NCBI GenBank assembly: GCA_003167475.1
Contig: PMTB01000011.1
Span: forward strand, 1-8,214
DNA length: 8,214 nucleotides
Origin: a candidate division FCPU426 bacterium
GTDB taxonomy: Bacteria > Oederibacteriota > PGYV01 > Palsa-1178
Direction: 5' to 3'
The notes under the pieces are model-generated. The model ran no database searches. It saw only the letters and a list, made by a program, of their open reading frames with translations, and was not told the DNA's origin. Of this stretch, positions 7,801-8,214 are shown in pieces (the stretch's first letter is position 1; each line of letters opens with the position of its first letter). The translations under genes were made by a program, and so were the position numbers.

Positions 7801-8214
7801 ACTGGACCTGCATAAGGGATTCGGGATTGTTCCTGTCGGCTGAAGATAATGTGGGCAATAATTACGCGGATGTGCTTCCGCCCAACCCCTTTATCCTGAA
7901 CCGGGGAGGCCTTATGGCGGCCGGCAATCTGCCCACATCCGCCGCGGCAAACGCGCTGGCTGACAACGCTGCCGCTGACGCGCGGCCGAGATGGGTGATC
8001 AACTTCGCCCATGAGGTCGTCGCCGGCAGCGGGACTCCCACGACAACATATGACACAAACGAGGCCACTCTAAGCGCGCACATAAGCTACATATATAATA
8101 CTTACGGCGAGGGCGGCAACAAGACCATGTGGTTCGCGCCCACTGACGAAGTCATGCAGTATATACTCACCAGGGAAAAAGCAGCCGTGAACTTCATCGG
8201 TTCCGGCGTGTGCG
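4833..8214 (+). CDS. Secreted multidomain CE4 polysaccharide deacetylase with CBM11/CIA30-like module, 3'-truncated
   Basis: The frame is open from ATG 4833 to the window edge (1127 codons plus one base, no stop). Residues 1-28 form a signal peptide: Lys-rich start, hydrophobic core VLIVSILMFVLLTG, cleavage after AYA. Residues 29 to about 512 are beta- and aromatic-rich; I do not recognise this region. A Thr/Pro linker (about 513-549) precedes a jelly-roll carbohydrate-binding domain (550-745; CLFDNMENAG, GIKFWVKGDGNSY, GGWGTT, LWVDEVTMYGC), resembling CBM11/CIA30. A second linker (about 749-794) follows. After a small beta segment comes a NodB-type deacetylase: TFDDG (Asp889 base, Asp890 metal ligand), HNYSH (His946, His950 metal ligands), YPYC (983-986, motif 3) and NFAHEV (His1060, candidate catalytic acid). 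Family chemistry is metal-dependent removal of acetyl groups from N-acetylglucosamine or xylose residues of polysaccharides. The substrate here is unknown. Cys955, 978, 986 and 993 suggest disulfides outside the cytoplasm. Twin LacI-type operators upstream point to control by the adjacent repressor. Confidence 0.85.
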   Translation, partial: MKIKLSKAESVLIVSILMFVLLTGNAYAAPLVVNAGVVVNTNTCDQISWTDSSGLARTASVVKINGNPSGYNGGYFSQVTYMDGATPVVCNESGAAGDLSGLGFMVNHQPTGFAGRGWANSKQDGFNGTTRIVFQGANHIIYETEMNEYADNGNIAKGYWKVKWQYMIRTGNDYIVDSISYDFSSQPYGTFGNDIRSPYCEMNWTGTGTSNTLSENIDGVEFCAMDNAATPASWIFKTVGSSPFTGGYTYNTPGRNIPYTLQWKNAPDREAGYVSTLDLTQWAAGGGYLSGPVNIGSTGASMPPNWAINYQSNGFQNWVGDKMTWGLPYGAAGGETAVESGSTTKSTFPDWTWRKNWNAYPYVGFTLLINIGKATANNTRALMNEEADIHSLPAGALVAANGTVVTTGKQSLYDASTFTFKPAGYNHMYRAWEVACNADQADVTLAPGAVSLKNQTFIFDNYNPASVPAVTVNGISLNDGVDMFASVDTVNKQLYVTFNQAFTGSVHIVMGGPANTPTFTNTVPAGSTNTFTYTATPSFTPTNTPNTSSCLFDNMENAGAPGPNAYGGFWYVYTGGTPAAIWPAVGGNLTPSAGGANSTAYANRITGYVGIAGTTYPCIGMGSQLNATAGSPGFTETDISSCTGIKFWVKGDGNSYLMKIPYTDAAGANLTGYNDYKVTFTAPAAWSQIDAPFASFAQAGGWGTTALISDVLKHAKEFQWQTNFNAAAGTATADLWVDEVTMYGCSSCPGGPMPTATYTNTFTSTPTYTPTNTVPPGSTNTFTPTATATFPGGTDCVNYQIDYSAVPSMVFMKKLTLKAMIGTCASASVLVDGNLAASTYDSGTGIITFNAQGTNIVITRNNYTGGATYAMTKATLYNDKKWAYSFTFDDGRPTTRTVVLPLFQTYGYVGGSALNTQNMTAGSDGYVMSWASADILRAAGWSFFDHNYSHLAVTCANISTETIPDQNSINARWPGYACTHFVYPYCDTTNWTCIRDSGLFLSAEDNVGNNYADVLPPNPFILNRGGLMAAGNLPTSAAANALADNAAADARPRWVINFAHEVVAGSGTPTTTYDTNEATLSAHISYIYNTYGEGGNKTMWFAPTDEVMQYILTREKAAVNFIGSGVC
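6369..6479 (+). repeat. Thr/Pro-rich linker 1 of the deacetylase protein
   Basis: About 37 codons between the unrecognised N-terminal region and the carbohydrate-binding domain, rich in Thr, Pro, Asn and Ser (TNTVPAGSTNTFTYTAT, then FTPTNTP). It marks a domain boundary. It shares a near-identical segment with the second linker of the same protein. Confidence 0.8.
7077..7214 (+). repeat. Thr/Pro-rich linker 2 of the deacetylase protein
   Basis: About 45 codons between the carbohydrate-binding domain and the deacetylase portion, again Thr/Pro-rich (TATYTNTFTSTPTYTPTNT, then VPPGSTNTFTPTATATF). The segment TNTVPPGSTNTFTPTAT matches linker 1 with only two changes. A cysteine-containing SSCPGG sequence stands just before it. 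Confidence 0.8.

Noticed and set aside
5042..8083. Minus-strand and off-frame open frames inside the deacetylase gene
   Set aside because: The forward frame from 4833 is uninterrupted and carries signal peptide, binding module and catalytic motifs; the others are shadows of it.

Overview
The window holds three forward-strand protein genes and almost no other space. They are the 3' part of a very large secreted, probably carbohydrate-active protein (2-3565), a LacI-family repressor (3717-4718), and the 5' part of a second very large secreted protein that ends in a polysaccharide deacetylase domain (4833 to the window edge). I see no RNA genes, mobile elements or CRISPR arrays. The standard genetic code fits throughout.

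Organism: the two large proteins carry Thr/Pro/Ser-rich linkers of the 'TPTxTxTxT' kind. The first one ends in a C-terminal domain with a 'YPNPCNP' start and an 'IYTxSFR' core. From memory of the families, this combination is common in uncultured Gram-negative phyla such as Candidatus Goldbacteria, Elusimicrobia and Firestonebacteria. The assignment is an inference and stays at about that level.

Layout: (1) 2-3565 runs, in order, from a partial jelly-roll-like N-terminus through a beta-rich region and a probable TIM-barrel glycoside hydrolase domain (GH101/DUF5696-like, candidate catalytic Asp445 and Glu493). It continues with further beta domains, a ~120-residue linker and the C-terminal FlgD/T9SS-like domain. 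(2) 3566-3716 is a 151-bp spacer with a near-consensus sigma70 promoter (TTGAAT-17-TATAAT) for the lacI-type gene. (3) 3717-4718 encodes the repressor. (4) 4719-4832 is a compact control region: TTGACT-17-TATATT starts 8 bp after the repressor stop codon, followed by two palindromic operators built on TGAAACGTTTCA, 32 bp apart centre to centre, then a strong ribosome binding site. (5) 4833-8214 encodes a signal peptide, a ~480-residue domain I do not recognise, a linker, a CBM11/CIA30-like carbohydrate-binding domain, a second linker, and a CE4 (NodB-type) deacetylase domain with the metal and catalytic residues in place. The reading frame is still open at the window edge.

Working model (inference): the repressor binds the twin operators over the start point of the downstream gene and releases them when it binds a sugar ligand, so the secreted deacetylase is made on demand. 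The upstream glycoside hydrolase and the deacetylase would together attack an N-acetylated amino-sugar polymer outside the cell. No transporter or cytoplasmic catabolic gene lies in the window, so the substrate cannot be fixed from this sequence.
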